Assembly (NCBI GenBank): GCA_902984215.1
Contig: CADWAF010000596.1
Coordinates: 1-19,395, forward strand
Source: Willaertia magna
Taxonomy: Eukaryota; Heterolobosea; Eutetramitea; Acrasida; Naegleriidae
Length of the DNA: 19,395 nt
Direction of reading: 5' to 3'
Shown: piece after piece, positions 1-8,570 of the stretch
Numbering within the stretch: position 1 is the stretch's first letter
Layout of the letters: each line of letters opens with the position of its first letter
Program-made: the position numbers and the translations under genes
Notes under the pieces: model-generated
Seen by the model: only the letters and a program-made list of their open reading frames with translations
Told to the model about the DNA's origin: nothing
Database searches by the model: none

Positions 1-7
1 AAAAAAA
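1..7. repeat. Possible left target-site duplication (A-run)
   Basis: The window opens with seven A residues beside the 3' end of the LINE. A matching A-run follows the 5' end at 5493-5501. This agrees with a target-site duplication in the A-rich leader of the carboxypeptidase gene. The left copy may extend beyond the window, and A-runs are common in this genome, so chance is not excluded. Confidence 0.35.
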
Positions 8-21
8 TTTTAATTTATTTA

Positions 22-3000
22 CTAGTTCCCTTTGGGAATTGTTTGATTTCTAAGAATTTTATAACATTTTGCAGCTAGTAGGGCCATGGTAGCTTGTATA
101 TCAATTATGTGCTTTCTTATTATCTTATCAGTGTATACAAACTTGTCTTCATGGTTAAAAATTCCTCTATAGTTAAGTTTGAGGCAATTATGATAATATT
201 TGTTGTCTTCCTTTGTAATTATACAATTTTTACCAGTTAGCTTGAGTAGATTCTCTTTCGCCCAATTTCTCTCCATAATTGTTCTAGGGCATTTAGTGAT
301 AAGGTGAGGTAAGTCCAGTATTTGTTTGCATGTATCACATATTGGTTTACTATTCCTATCTATTTTTGTGTAGTGACAATTATTGATATTTCCAAATAAT
401 TGTATCTTGGTCTCAGGTGTAAGATTTGTTTCTATGAATCCATATGTAGTTCTTCTATTAATTTTATCCGATCTGAGATTTATATTTCTGATTTTTTTAT
501 TCCAATTATCTTGGAAATCTTCTTCAATTTCATTGTAATCCATTTTTGTAATTCTTTCCCTTAGGTTGAAAATTATTCTTCCTTTGCTGTCCATAAGGTT
601 CAGTTGATTATATTGGAATAATTCCTTTATGTCAAAGTATTCATTATTTGATTTTGATAGCTTTGCCCAACCATCTACAATATTATTATGAATATTATTA
701 CTGTGTGCTTTTACCTTAATTATTTGAATATTGAGGTTATTATTCTTTTTAGTTTTTTCAAATTCCTTTTTAAAGCTTAGAAAATCTCCAATATATTCAT
801 TATTTGTAAAAATTTTGAGTGCTATTTCACTGTCTGTATAAATAGTTATTTTACTACTCGTGGGGGCCATTTTTGTGGCGTGTAATATGCTGCATAATTC
901 TGCTACATTATTTGAATAATGGTTATCTATTTTAAATTTGTGTTGGGATGTGCCGTTATTAGATATCATCATAAAAGCATATCCTGTATTATCTAAGGTT
1001 TTAGATCCGTCAGTAAATATTGTGATGTTTCTTCTTCTGCTGTGAATTTGGTGATTACTAAATTTCTTATTAGATTTTGGTGCTCTTTTTAATCTGTAAG
1101 AGTGAACTACATTCCAGTAATTTTCAAATAAGTCCAAATTTTTAGTTTTCTTTGTGTACATTGTTTCTTTAAGACTTCTTGCTGTCATTAAGTTTACTAA
1201 TCTAAACTTACTGTAATATTTGTTACGCATGGTTATGACTGTCAATAAGTTTGTTTGTGTATTTAATTGTCTTATTTCTAGTCCTCCATCCTTTAGTTTT
1301 GTGTGAAATATACTATTTGAAGTATTGATTGCCAAGTTTAACTTTTTTCTAAGTTCTGTTCTGATGCTTGTGTCAATGTCCTTGCATAAATTCTCTGGTA
1401 TAACATTACCTCTACTTAGGTGAATAAAGTTTGATATGTATTTTGTTTGGGTTACTCTTTTATAGTTTTTTATATCCAAAATTCTGTTAGGGATAAATTT
1501 CATGCTTTCTTTAATTCTAGCTTTTCTGTTTGCTATATCCAATTTTAATAATTTGCCTTCTTTGAAATAATTTCCCAAGACTCTTTCATCATCCACTATG
1601 GGTATTTCTTCATTACCTATTTTTGGTTTAATTAGTTCTTTCTTATCATAAAATGTTAAAGCTTTAGATTTAGTGGGGTTTATGTTAAGTTTTATCTCTT
1701 TCATCCAATTTACTATGTCGTTTAATCTACGGTTTGTTCGTTTAGAATTCATTCCAATCACATAAAGGTCATCAGCAAAATTTAGTAATCCTACTGTGTC
1801 AGGATTAGTTTTACATGGATCCAAAGGGATTTCCCATTTTTCAATTGCTTTGTCAATAATTAGTTGTGTTATGCAGTCGTATACTAATGGGGCTAAAGGA
1901 CATCCTTGAGGGATACCCCTTGTTTTTATTATGTTTCCAACAAGGGAGTTGTCAATTTCTAATTGTAATTTGTGTTCTTTATATGCTTCTAATATAAACT
2001 TAGTGAGTATGTTTGGAAATTTACAATGGTTTAAGCCCATTTGTATTACTTTATGATCTATGTGATCATAAGCTCCTTCTACGTCTAAATTTACTATTGT
2101 TAAATTTTTAGAATTGGTTCTAATTAATCCTTTTAAGATGTAAACTTGATTCATTACTTCTCTGTTGGGAATGAAAGCTTGTTGCCTGTTATTGAGGTTG
2201 TCTTTTGCCCATGTTTTTAATTTGTGGGCAATTATATTAAATAGTAATCTGTATTTTAAATTCATGATTGCTATCGGTCTTAAATCTTTTGGACCATTAA
2301 GCAATGTTTTCTTTGGAATTAATTTTATCCATCCTTGTTTATAGCTTTCGTTGAGTTCTCTTTCATTAATACAGTTATTGTAATGGGTTGCTAGTTTTGT
2401 AATGATTTTATCACTAAAGTTTCTAAAAATGTTAATTGATAAAAAATCTACTCCAGTAGATTTAGATTTCATTCTTTTCAAACTTTCTTCAATATCTCCC
2501 TTTGTTATTTCAGTCCACATTGGTCCTTTCTTGATTGTTGATTTAGGTAGTTTAAATGTTACTTCTTCAGAATTTGAAGTAAATTTATCCTGGAAAAATT
2601 TAATGATATTGTCTGTATTTAGTTCATTATTTAGATTATTCCAGTTAATATATTGATTATTAAGGAAATTGTCATATTTGAACATTGTTCCCTTTTTTCC
2701 ATTATTATAGTTGTTGATTATTCTCTTTTTTCTTTCTGTGTTTAATTCTCTAGTTCTTTTCTTAATTTTGTTATTGAGATTGTGAATTTTTTCCAGTGTG
2801 ATTTTTAATGAATTGGTGTTGTTGATATTGTTTAATTGGTCTTTAAGGTTAGCCATTTGTTTTTTCATTGTTGTGTATTGTCTATCTTCGTTGAATGAGT
2901 TTTTTTGAAATAAATATTGGTTAGTGCTCTTTTCTTTAATATAATTTGTAATGTCCATGAAGAAATCGTCAAAATTTTCGTTATTCTTTTTAAACATTTC

Positions 3001-3786
3001 TTCAAGTAATAGTTTAGTAGGTACATCCTTTTGTTTGGTGTATAGTTTCCAGCTTTTATTGTTTTTTAACATAACCTTAAATCCTATTGGATGATGATCA
3101 TTATTACTAACTGGAATTAGTGGTATTTCTTTGGTTATTAAAAAATGGTATGAAAATGCTAAGTGGTCAATTTTGGTTTTTATAACTTCGTTTCCTTGTT
3201 TTCTAATATAAGAAAAATTGTTATAATTTCCTATATTAATATTAAATTCTTTAAATAATTCCTTCCATGTTTTTGCTTTATTCTTATCTTCTGTTATCAA
3301 ATCACAGTTGAAATCACCTCCAATTATGATAGGTTTATTTAAACATTTTATGAGTATCTCTCTCGTTTTATCGAAAATGTTGTGTTCAATTGGTGTCATG
3401 TGTTTACCAGGTGGGTTATAGAGATTGAGAATATTAAGTTCCCACCCCTTAATATTGATTATTAGATGTTGTAGTCGACCTGGTACTGGTTGAAGATTAA
3501 TACTTTGTTTTTTAATATTAGAGATTCCTTTTGTAAATATGGCTGTTCCAGCGAAGATAGTGTTTGGGTCAGTATTAAGGAAAGTGTATTTTCTGAAAGA
3601 TTGGGATGTTTTCAGAGTGGTTTTAATTTTATTAAGCTCAGTTGAAAGAATGTGAATATCGGTGACAAGGAGTATATCTAGGTTATTAGTGTCCATGAGT
3701 CCAAGGATATTTTCCAATCGATGGGGATCCCGTTTAGGGTCAGTTGGGATTAGACCATTACAGTTGTAGCATCCAATCCTAATCAT
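22..3786 (-). CDS. LINE ORF2: endonuclease / reverse transcriptase / RNase H polyprotein
   Basis: This 1254-residue protein cuts target DNA, copies the element RNA and removes the RNA strand. Domains in order: an APE-type endonuclease at about 1-240, with GGDFN at 156-160 and the NDHH catalytic motif around D230-H232; a reverse transcriptase at about 480-780, with LDVEGAYD near D568, GIPQGCP at 624-630 and the FADD active site at 670-673; and an RNase H at about 920-1045, with the four acidic residues D926, E963, D985 and D1038 plus H1028. A Cys-x2-Cys-x7-His-x4-Cys zinc motif follows at 1150-1166, as in several RNase H-bearing LINE clades. The usual metal-binding Glu of the endonuclease appears as Asp (D43). 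The ATG overlaps the ORF1 stop by 8 nt. No stop or frameshift is seen, and I could not assign a clade by eye. Confidence 0.95.
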   Translation of the reverse strand: MIRIGCYNCNGLIPTDPKRDPHRLENILGLMDTNNLDILLVTDIHILSTELNKIKTTLKTSQSFRKYTFLNTDPNTIFAGTAIFTKGISNIKKQSINLQPVPGRLQHLIINIKGWELNILNLYNPPGKHMTPIEHNIFDKTREILIKCLNKPIIIGGDFNCDLITEDKNKAKTWKELFKEFNINIGNYNNFSYIRKQGNEVIKTKIDHLAFSYHFLITKEIPLIPVSNNDHHPIGFKVMLKNNKSWKLYTKQKDVPTKLLLEEMFKKNNENFDDFFMDITNYIKEKSTNQYLFQKNSFNEDRQYTTMKKQMANLKDQLNNINNTNSLKITLEKIHNLNNKIKKRTRELNTERKKRIINNYNNGKKGTMFKYDNFLNNQYINWNNLNNELNTDNIIKFFQDKFTSNSEEVTFKLPKSTIKKGPMWTEITKGDIEESLKRMKSKSTGVDFLSINIFRNFSDKIITKLATHYNNCINERELNESYKQGWIKLIPKKTLLNGPKDLRPIAIMNLKYRLLFNIIAHKLKTWAKDNLNNRQQAFIPNREVMNQVYILKGLIRTNSKNLTIVNLDVEGAYDHIDHKVIQMGLNHCKFPNILTKFILEAYKEHKLQLEIDNSLVGNIIKTRGIPQGCPLAPLVYDCITQLIIDKAIEKWEIPLDPCKTNPDTVGLLNFADDLYVIGMNSKRTNRRLNDIVNWMKEIKLNINPTKSKALTFYDKKELIKPKIGNEEIPIVDDERVLGNYFKEGKLLKLDIANRKARIKESMKFIPNRILDIKNYKRVTQTKYISNFIHLSRGNVIPENLCKDIDTSIRTELRKKLNLAINTSNSIFHTKLKDGGLEIRQLNTQTNLLTVITMRNKYYSKFRLVNLMTARSLKETMYTKKTKNLDLFENYWNVVHSYRLKRAPKSNKKFSNHQIHSRRRNITIFTDGSKTLDNTGYAFMMISNNGTSQHKFKIDNHYSNNVAELCSILHATKMAPTSSKITIYTDSEIALKIFTNNEYIGDFLSFKKEFEKTKKNNNLNIQIIKVKAHSNNIHNNIVDGWAKLSKSNNEYFDIKELFQYNQLNLMDSKGRIIFNLRERITKMDYNEIEEDFQDNWNKKIRNINLRSDKINRRTTYGFIETNLTPETKIQLFGNINNCHYTKIDRNSKPICDTCKQILDLPHLITKCPRTIMERNWAKENLLKLTGKNCIITKEDNKYYHNCLKLNYRGIFNHEDKFVYTDKIIRKHIIDIQATMALLAAKCYKILRNQTIPKGN

Positions 3787-5473
3787 TATTATTCATATTT
3801 TCGTCGTTGTAATCATTTGGATTACAACTAAATTGGTCTGCAAACATATTTATAAGTGTAGATATGCCTGATTCAACTGTACCAATTCTTACTGCGAGTT
3901 CGTTAATTTCTTCTTTTACTGTTGCAATTTCTTTTTCCATAGATGATAATTTCGCTTCTAACTGTTCATGTGAGATATTTGAGAAATTGAAACTATGCCC
4001 AATTTGGGACGTTTTGTTAGCAAGGTTATTAGCTTTTACTAAAAATTCGGCTCCCAAGTGTTTAAACTTTTTTGTACGAATCTTAGAATTTGGGTTTAGG
4101 TCCCCTTTACAATTATGGAGAATGTTGATTAATCTATTTGTTTCCTCATTGCTCTGACAGGTGTAGATAACTTTCCAATATTTTGAATCATCAAATGATG
4201 AATCTACTTGTTCAATAGTTAGTTTTTGTTCAATAATATTAATTTTTGCTTTGTTCATAATAAGTCTAATTATTTCTCTAATTCCTTGTTCAGTATATGA
4301 ATTTGTAAATGTTATTTGGCATACATTGTTGAATTCACTTGCCAAGGTTGACAATGTTTTATATTGTTTAAATCCGGCATTTATCAGTGGGTTAGTTAAT
4401 TCATCTGGAACATAAGCAATTCTAAGTTTAAATAATCCTGATTTGAAGTTGTTGGATAGATTAATACATTGAATTCCATGATTAGTAGTTTTGTAAACTT
4501 CCCCCAATATCATCCTTAATTGGATTTTGATATCGTCTAAATTATTAGACTGGTACATCATGTCTTTAGCACTGCTTACAAAATTTAATTTTGATACATA
4601 GTATTGGATTTTGGCTTTGTTTTTCACTTCCGGTTTATTAAGGTGGTTCATAATAAACTTTCTATCATTTTCATTTAATGCTAAAATCTGAATAAGGTTT
4701 GGTTTAGGTTGTGGGATATAAATATCAGTAATTTTACTTCCTGGGGTGTTGTCCACAATGAGTGTGTGGAATTCGTCTCCTTCCACTATTGTTTCAGCTG
4801 TAACTATAGTTATCCCAAAGGAATAATTTCGATTAACTTTCTTGTTTTCTTTGTTGGTTTCCTTTTCCACATCAATACTAGCTTGATCTCTGTTTCTTTT
4901 ATTATTACTGCTGGACATGTTCTTGTTGTTTTTATTGCTTTTTTGGTTTGAGTTTCTGTGGGGTGGTTTGTTATTGTTTTTAGTATTATTAAGGCTATTG
5001 TTATTTCTATTTTTTTCTGGACAGTAAATTTTGGTGGTAAATTCTTTGTAGTTCTTTCTTTCTATGCTTATTTTAACGGTTTTTTGTAGGCGGGTTTTTT
5101 TTTGGTGGTAATTTTTGCTACCGTTATGCTTTGTATTTTTTGTAACTTGTGGTTTTTTAAATTTTTTACCGTTGTCAACTTTTCCCTCCATTGAACCTTT
5201 TTGTGTATTTCTTAAACATTCTCCTTCATCATAATGTTTGGATTTGGTTTCCTTAATATTATTATTATTCTTTTCAATTATTTTAGAATTTAAATCAGCT
5301 AATACCTTGTTTTTATTATCATCTAGTTTCATATTATTCTCATTATCCTTGCTTAAAAATCTTTTAATAAAGAATTGCAACTTGGACATAAGACCTTCTA
5401 ACCTATATACTTCCTCGTTCCTTCTTTTCAATTCTTCCCTGAGCTCAATAATTTCGTTATCCAATCTTTGCAT
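3779..5473 (-). CDS. LINE ORF1: coiled-coil RNA-binding-type protein
   Basis: This 564-residue protein lies directly upstream of ORF2 on the same strand. ORF1 proteins of LINEs bind the element RNA and form the RNP; that role is inferred from position and composition. A predicted coiled coil covers about residues 1-50. It is followed by a Lys/Asn/Ser-rich, very basic stretch to about residue 215, likely nucleic-acid binding. A globular segment covers about 215-490, and a second coiled coil about 497-545. I see no CCHC zinc knuckles and no clear RRM signature. The start is the first ATG, 17-19 nt from the probable 5' end of the element. The stop TAG lies inside the start of ORF2. Confidence 0.85.
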   Translation of the reverse strand: MQRLDNEIIELREELKRRNEEVYRLEGLMSKLQFFIKRFLSKDNENNMKLDDNKNKVLADLNSKIIEKNNNNIKETKSKHYDEGECLRNTQKGSMEGKVDNGKKFKKPQVTKNTKHNGSKNYHQKKTRLQKTVKISIERKNYKEFTTKIYCPEKNRNNNSLNNTKNNNKPPHRNSNQKSNKNNKNMSSSNNKRNRDQASIDVEKETNKENKKVNRNYSFGITIVTAETIVEGDEFHTLIVDNTPGSKITDIYIPQPKPNLIQILALNENDRKFIMNHLNKPEVKNKAKIQYYVSKLNFVSSAKDMMYQSNNLDDIKIQLRMILGEVYKTTNHGIQCINLSNNFKSGLFKLRIAYVPDELTNPLINAGFKQYKTLSTLASEFNNVCQITFTNSYTEQGIREIIRLIMNKAKINIIEQKLTIEQVDSSFDDSKYWKVIYTCQSNEETNRLINILHNCKGDLNPNSKIRTKKFKHLGAEFLVKANNLANKTSQIGHSFNFSNISHEQLEAKLSSMEKEIATVKEEINELAVRIGTVESGISTLINMFADQFSCNPNDYNDENMNNND

Positions 5474-5492
5474 TTTTATTTCGCTCGATGTT

Positions 5493-5501
5493 AAAAAAAA
5501 A
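5493..5501. repeat. Possible right target-site duplication (A-run at carboxypeptidase start)
   Basis: Nine A residues run into the ATG of the carboxypeptidase. They match the A-run at the other end of the LINE. Other genes here also have A-runs just before the ATG, so the run may be native leader sequence that served as the insertion target. Confidence 0.35.
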
Positions 5502-7042
5502 TGAAGATCTTTTTATGCTGTTTACTCTTCCTTCTTATTTCTTTCGTTTTTATTGCTGAAAGCGCAATTTTAACAAAAGAACAAATTAAACGTAGTCCTT
5601 TCTTAAAAGGAAGAATGTTAGATGATGAACATGATTATTATAATAATGTAGCAACTAATCCAAAATATAAATCATTTGAAGTAACTTATAATGGAAAACC
5701 AATTTTATCCGAAGATGATAATCCATTTAAATATTCTGGATTTTATAATGTTAATAAAACTATTGGAGGTATGATGTATTATGCTTTCTTTGAAGCAAAG
5801 GATGGAAATAAACAAGCTCCAATTATTTTATGGTTACAAGTAAGTATGTCACTAATTGACACTTTTTAAAATTTTATTTAAAATAATAATTAAAATAATT
5901 AAAATAAATAGGGTGGTCCTGGATGTAGTAGTATGACAGGTTTATTAATTGAAGGAGGTCCATTCAGAATTAATAAACAAACATTACAATTAGAAGATAA
6001 TCCATATACTTGGAATCAACATTATCACATGTTATTTATTGATAACCCATTAGGTTCTGGATTTTCACACTTTTTAAATGGTACTGGATATGTTACTGAT
6101 GAAGAATTAATGGCTGATGAATTATATAATTGTTTATTACAATTCTTTGCTCAATATTCTCAATATGCAACTAATCCATTCTTTGTTTTTGGTGAAAGGT
6201 AAGTATTCATTGAATTTAATTTAATTTTTTTGTATTCTTGAATTTAATTAAAACCATAATAATAATAATTTTATAATAGTTATGCTGGAAAATATGTACC
6301 AAGTATTTCCTATAAAATTGCAAATGAAGGATTTAAAATTAATTTACAAGGATTTGGTGTTGGTGATGGTTTGACACATAGTGAAGTACAAATGGCAGCT
6401 TATGATGAATATGCATATAGTACTGGATTGATTGATGAAGCTCAAAGAAAAGTTATTCAAAATTTACAAAATCAAGTTGTTACTTTAATTCAACAAAAAC
6501 GTTTTTATGAAGCAACAAGTACTTGGGATAAGATTAATAGTGCTTTAGCTCAATATTCTGGTAATGTTAATGTTTATGATATTAGATTATATGGTGATTA
6601 TGATTTTGATTACTTTTTAACATTTTTGAATTTACCAAAAACTAAAGAGTTAATGCATACAACTGGTGTAACTTATGATGATTGTAATAGTGATGCTTAT
6701 AGTGCACTTTATGCTGACATGTCAAAATCTGTTAAATATAAGGTTGAAAGTTTATTAAATAGAGGTGTTAGAGGTATTTTATATAATGGTCAAGTTGATT
6801 TAATTATTAATATGGTTCAAACTAAATGGATTGAAGAAATGAATTGGAGATATAGTACTAGTTTCTTTAATGCTGAAAGAAAACCATGGAAAGTTAATAA
6901 TCAAATTGTTGGTTATGCAAAACAATATGCTAATTTATATAAAATTGCAATTAATGGAGCAGGTCACTTAAGTCCAATGGATCAACCAGAAGCTTTATTA
7001 GATATGGTCACTCGTTTTATTGAAAAGAAGGATTTTTATTAA
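5501..7042 (+). CDS. Serine carboxypeptidase (S10 family, CPVL-like), three exons
   Basis: Exons are 5501-5839, 5912-6198 and 6280-7042 (1389 nt, 462 residues). Both introns start GTAAGT and end ATAG, and joining restores the family motifs. The protein cleaves C-terminal residues from peptides in the secretory or lysosomal route. It opens with a signal peptide (MKIFLCCLLFLLISFVF, then a cleavage region near residue 22). The oxyanion-hole motif WLQGGPGCSS spans intron 1. The nucleophile Ser lies in GESYAGKYVP, spanning intron 2. The catalytic Asp is in YNGQVDLI, and the His in NGAGHLSPMDQPE near the C-terminus. WLQGGPG rather than WLNGGPG resembles the vitellogenic-like (CPVL) branch. The LINE ends directly at its start codon, so its native promoter is likely displaced by about 5.5 kb. 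Confidence 0.95.
5840..5911 (+). other. Intron 1 of serine carboxypeptidase (72 nt)
   Basis: The donor is GTAAGTATG and the acceptor AATAAATAG. Phase 0 joining gives CAA|GGT GGT CCT, restoring the conserved GGPGCSS motif. Confidence 0.95.
6199..6279 (+). other. Intron 2 of serine carboxypeptidase (81 nt)
   Basis: The donor is GTAAGTATTC and the acceptor TTATAATAG. It splits the codon of the catalytic serine (GAA AG|T TAT), and joining gives GESYAGK. Confidence 0.95.
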
Positions 7043-7054
7043 ATAATAAATAAT

Positions 7055-7342
7055 TTATTTACCCAAAACTTTTAAACACCTTTCAACAAGTGCTTCTCTT
7101 GTCATTTCATCTTTAGAGCTAACTTCAAGACAAAGAGAAACATTACTGCCAAAGTTTTCTTTTACAATTAGAATAGCGCTTGGTAATTTAACTTTTTCAA
7201 TTGTATTGTTATTGATTCCTTCTGGAATGTAAATAACTAATACCATCTTTGTAGTTCTTTCATTATTACTTGGCAAATCAAATTCTAAATGATGAAGGAT
7301 GAATTTTGCTTCATTGTCAGGTAAACAACTACACAACTCTTC
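7055..7342 (-). pseudogene. ADF/cofilin-like C-terminal fragment, 5' part not found
   Basis: The open stretch encodes roughly the last 95 residues of an actin-depolymerising-factor homology domain. Visible matches to the ADF/cofilin pattern are LPDNEAKFILHHLEF (like LPexdcRYavyDfd), KMVLVIYIPEG (like KiffIxWsPd) and LEVSSKDEMTREALVERC (like the C-terminal EMD/L helix). No ATG begins the frame: an in-frame TAA lies at about 7360. The N-terminal 40 or so residues expected of the family do not appear upstream in any frame I could join. An acceptor-like AG lies at about 7343, so an unseen 5' exon is possible, but no GTAAGT donor with a coherent exon was found in the 470 nt up to the adenylate kinase gene. 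It may be a decayed copy. Its stop is 12 nt from the carboxypeptidase stop, convergent. Confidence 0.5.
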
Positions 7343-7815
7343 ATTATGTATTGGTATTAGTTAATATAATAAATTATCCTTTAATTTTTTTATTATCTTT
7401 TAAATTAGGCATTTCTTTATTAAAATAATAGATTGAATAAAAAATAAATATATTTATCATCAATTTTAATTCTTTGTTAACTTTTTTAATAAATATGTCT
7501 TTGGGAGGACATAAATGTATAAAATATAGAATATACTTTTAAAACCTAACCAATAATTAAATTTACTAAAATTTAGTTGTAATCTATTATTTAAAATAAT
7601 ACTAATACTGTTACAAAAATTAATTTAAAAATTGTAATATCAATTAAAAATATTTAAATTTAAAAATTGTAATAAAAATATTTTCTGTTGTGAGTCAAAA
7701 CACCTACGGATTTGAACTAGTGAAGTTAAAACACTTTAGGCCATTCCGAAACTGATTTTCATTGTTATAAATTACTTATGATTTGTTTATTATAAATGTT
7801 AGTTAGCTCAAGAGT
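7343..7815. other. AT-rich stretch without a recognisable gene
   Basis: About 470 bases lie between the ADF-like fragment and the adenylate kinase stop. The sequence is very AT-rich with stops in all frames. On the minus strand at about 7680-7755 there are short matches to tRNA A-box and B-box sequences (TGGCCTAAAGTG and GTTCAAATCC), but they are too close together and acceptor arms do not pair, so no tRNA is called. The stretch may hold the missing or decayed 5' part of the ADF-like gene. Confidence 0.6.
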
Positions 7816-8463
7816 TTAAACTATTGTGTCAAAGATTTTACAAGTATCCTCAAATACTTCATCTATTGTCTTTGAACTGTCCATTGTTTTAACTTTATCA
7901 GTTTTTCGGTAGTGCTCAACCACAGGCATGGTTTGTCCTTGATACGTCACAAAACGTTTCTTAATACTTTCAATATTGTCATCAGTACGACCACTAGTCT
8001 TTCCTCTCTCTAATAAACGTTCTTCCAATATTTCTTCAGGACAATCAAAGAAAAGAACAAATAAACAAGGTCCAATCTCTTTTTCAAACTCGTGAGCCTG
8101 TTTCATTTCACGAGGGAAACCATCTATTAAGAAGACTGTGTTTTTATTCGGATGTTCATATATTGCCTTCTTCAAAAGCCTGATGATAACTTCACTAGGC
8201 ACTATCTTACCATCCCGTATATATTCAGTTATCATCTTACCTTCTTCTGTTTCCTTTTTAGCTTCCTCCCTTAATAAATCTCCTGTGGAATAGTGAGCAC
8301 AACCATACTTTTCCTTCAGCTTAAGACATTGAGTACCTTTTCCTGAACCTGGACCTCCAAGAACGAAAACTAATTTCCTAACTACTTCTTCACTTAGCTT
8401 TAAAGTTTGAGGCTCCTCTACGTTTTTATTGATACTTTTAGTTGATGAACAGCTTGAACCCAT
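7816..8463 (-). CDS. Adenylate kinase (short, AK1-like) with N-terminal acylation motif
   Basis: This 215-residue nucleoside monophosphate kinase interconverts ATP + AMP and 2 ADP. The P-loop GGPGSGKGT is at 36-44, followed by STGDLLR near 59-65, FLIDGFPRE, and the short lid GKTSGRTDDN. The lid is short, as in cytosolic AK1 and UMP-CMP kinases. Thr in STGD (T60) and FPREMKQAHEF (Gln at the AMP base site) favour AMP over UMP/CMP, although FVLFFDC resembles UMP-CMP kinases. The protein begins MGSSCSS: Gly2 with Ser6 fits N-myristoylation and Cys5 could be palmitoylated, so membrane or flagellar targeting is plausible. That extension of about 28 residues precedes the kinase core. The ATG follows an A-run. 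Confidence 0.92.
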   Translation of the reverse strand: MGSSCSSTKSINKNVEEPQTLKLSEEVVRKLVFVLGGPGSGKGTQCLKLKEKYGCAHYSTGDLLREEAKKETEEGKMITEYIRDGKIVPSEVIIRLLKKAIYEHPNKNTVFLIDGFPREMKQAHEFEKEIGPCLFVLFFDCPEEILEERLLERGKTSGRTDDNIESIKKRFVTYQGQTMPVVEHYRKTDKVKTMDSSKTIDEVFEDTCKIFDTIV

Positions 8464-8570
8464 CTTTTTTTTAAAAAATAAATCGTAGTTTTTGGTCTAA
8501 TTGAGGCTTGGTACTGGGGGTTATTCAAAAGTCAATTTATTAAAAAGTGAAAAGTGCATAGTATTTTAAA

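Larger units (their letters stand above)
1..5492 (-). mobile_element. Full-length LINE (non-LTR) retrotransposon, APE-RT-RNase H type
   Basis: The element holds two long uninterrupted minus-strand ORFs: a coiled-coil ORF1 and an ORF2 with AP-endonuclease, reverse transcriptase, RNase H and a C-terminal zinc motif. No LTRs or integrase are visible, so this is a LINE mobilised by target-primed reverse transcription. The 5' end lies near 5490, only 17-19 nt upstream of the ORF1 ATG. The 3' end lies near base 8, about 14 nt past the ORF2 stop, and includes an AATAAA-like stretch. A-runs flank both ends (1-7 and 5493-5501) and may be a target-site duplication, but the left flank is cut by the window. 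Intact ORFs suggest a recent, possibly active copy. The 5' end may be slightly truncated; exact boundaries are inferred. Confidence 0.9.

Noticed and set aside
2402..2656. Plus-strand ORF inside the LINE, and similar ones at 3864, 4709 and 5238
   Set aside because: They lie antisense to ORF1/ORF2, whose domains are unambiguous, and their products show no recognisable features.
7680..7760. tRNA-like A-box and B-box matches on the minus strand
   Set aside because: The boxes are about 27 nt apart instead of about 45, the anticodon arm is missing, and neither acceptor nor T stems pair. At most a decayed relic, possibly chance.
7816..8463. UMP-CMP kinase as the identity of the kinase
   Set aside because: The FVLFFDC segment fits, but Thr in STGD and Gln in the PREMKQ segment match the AMP site of adenylate kinases; UMP-CMP kinases have Ala and an Asn-x-Asp-Asn pattern there.
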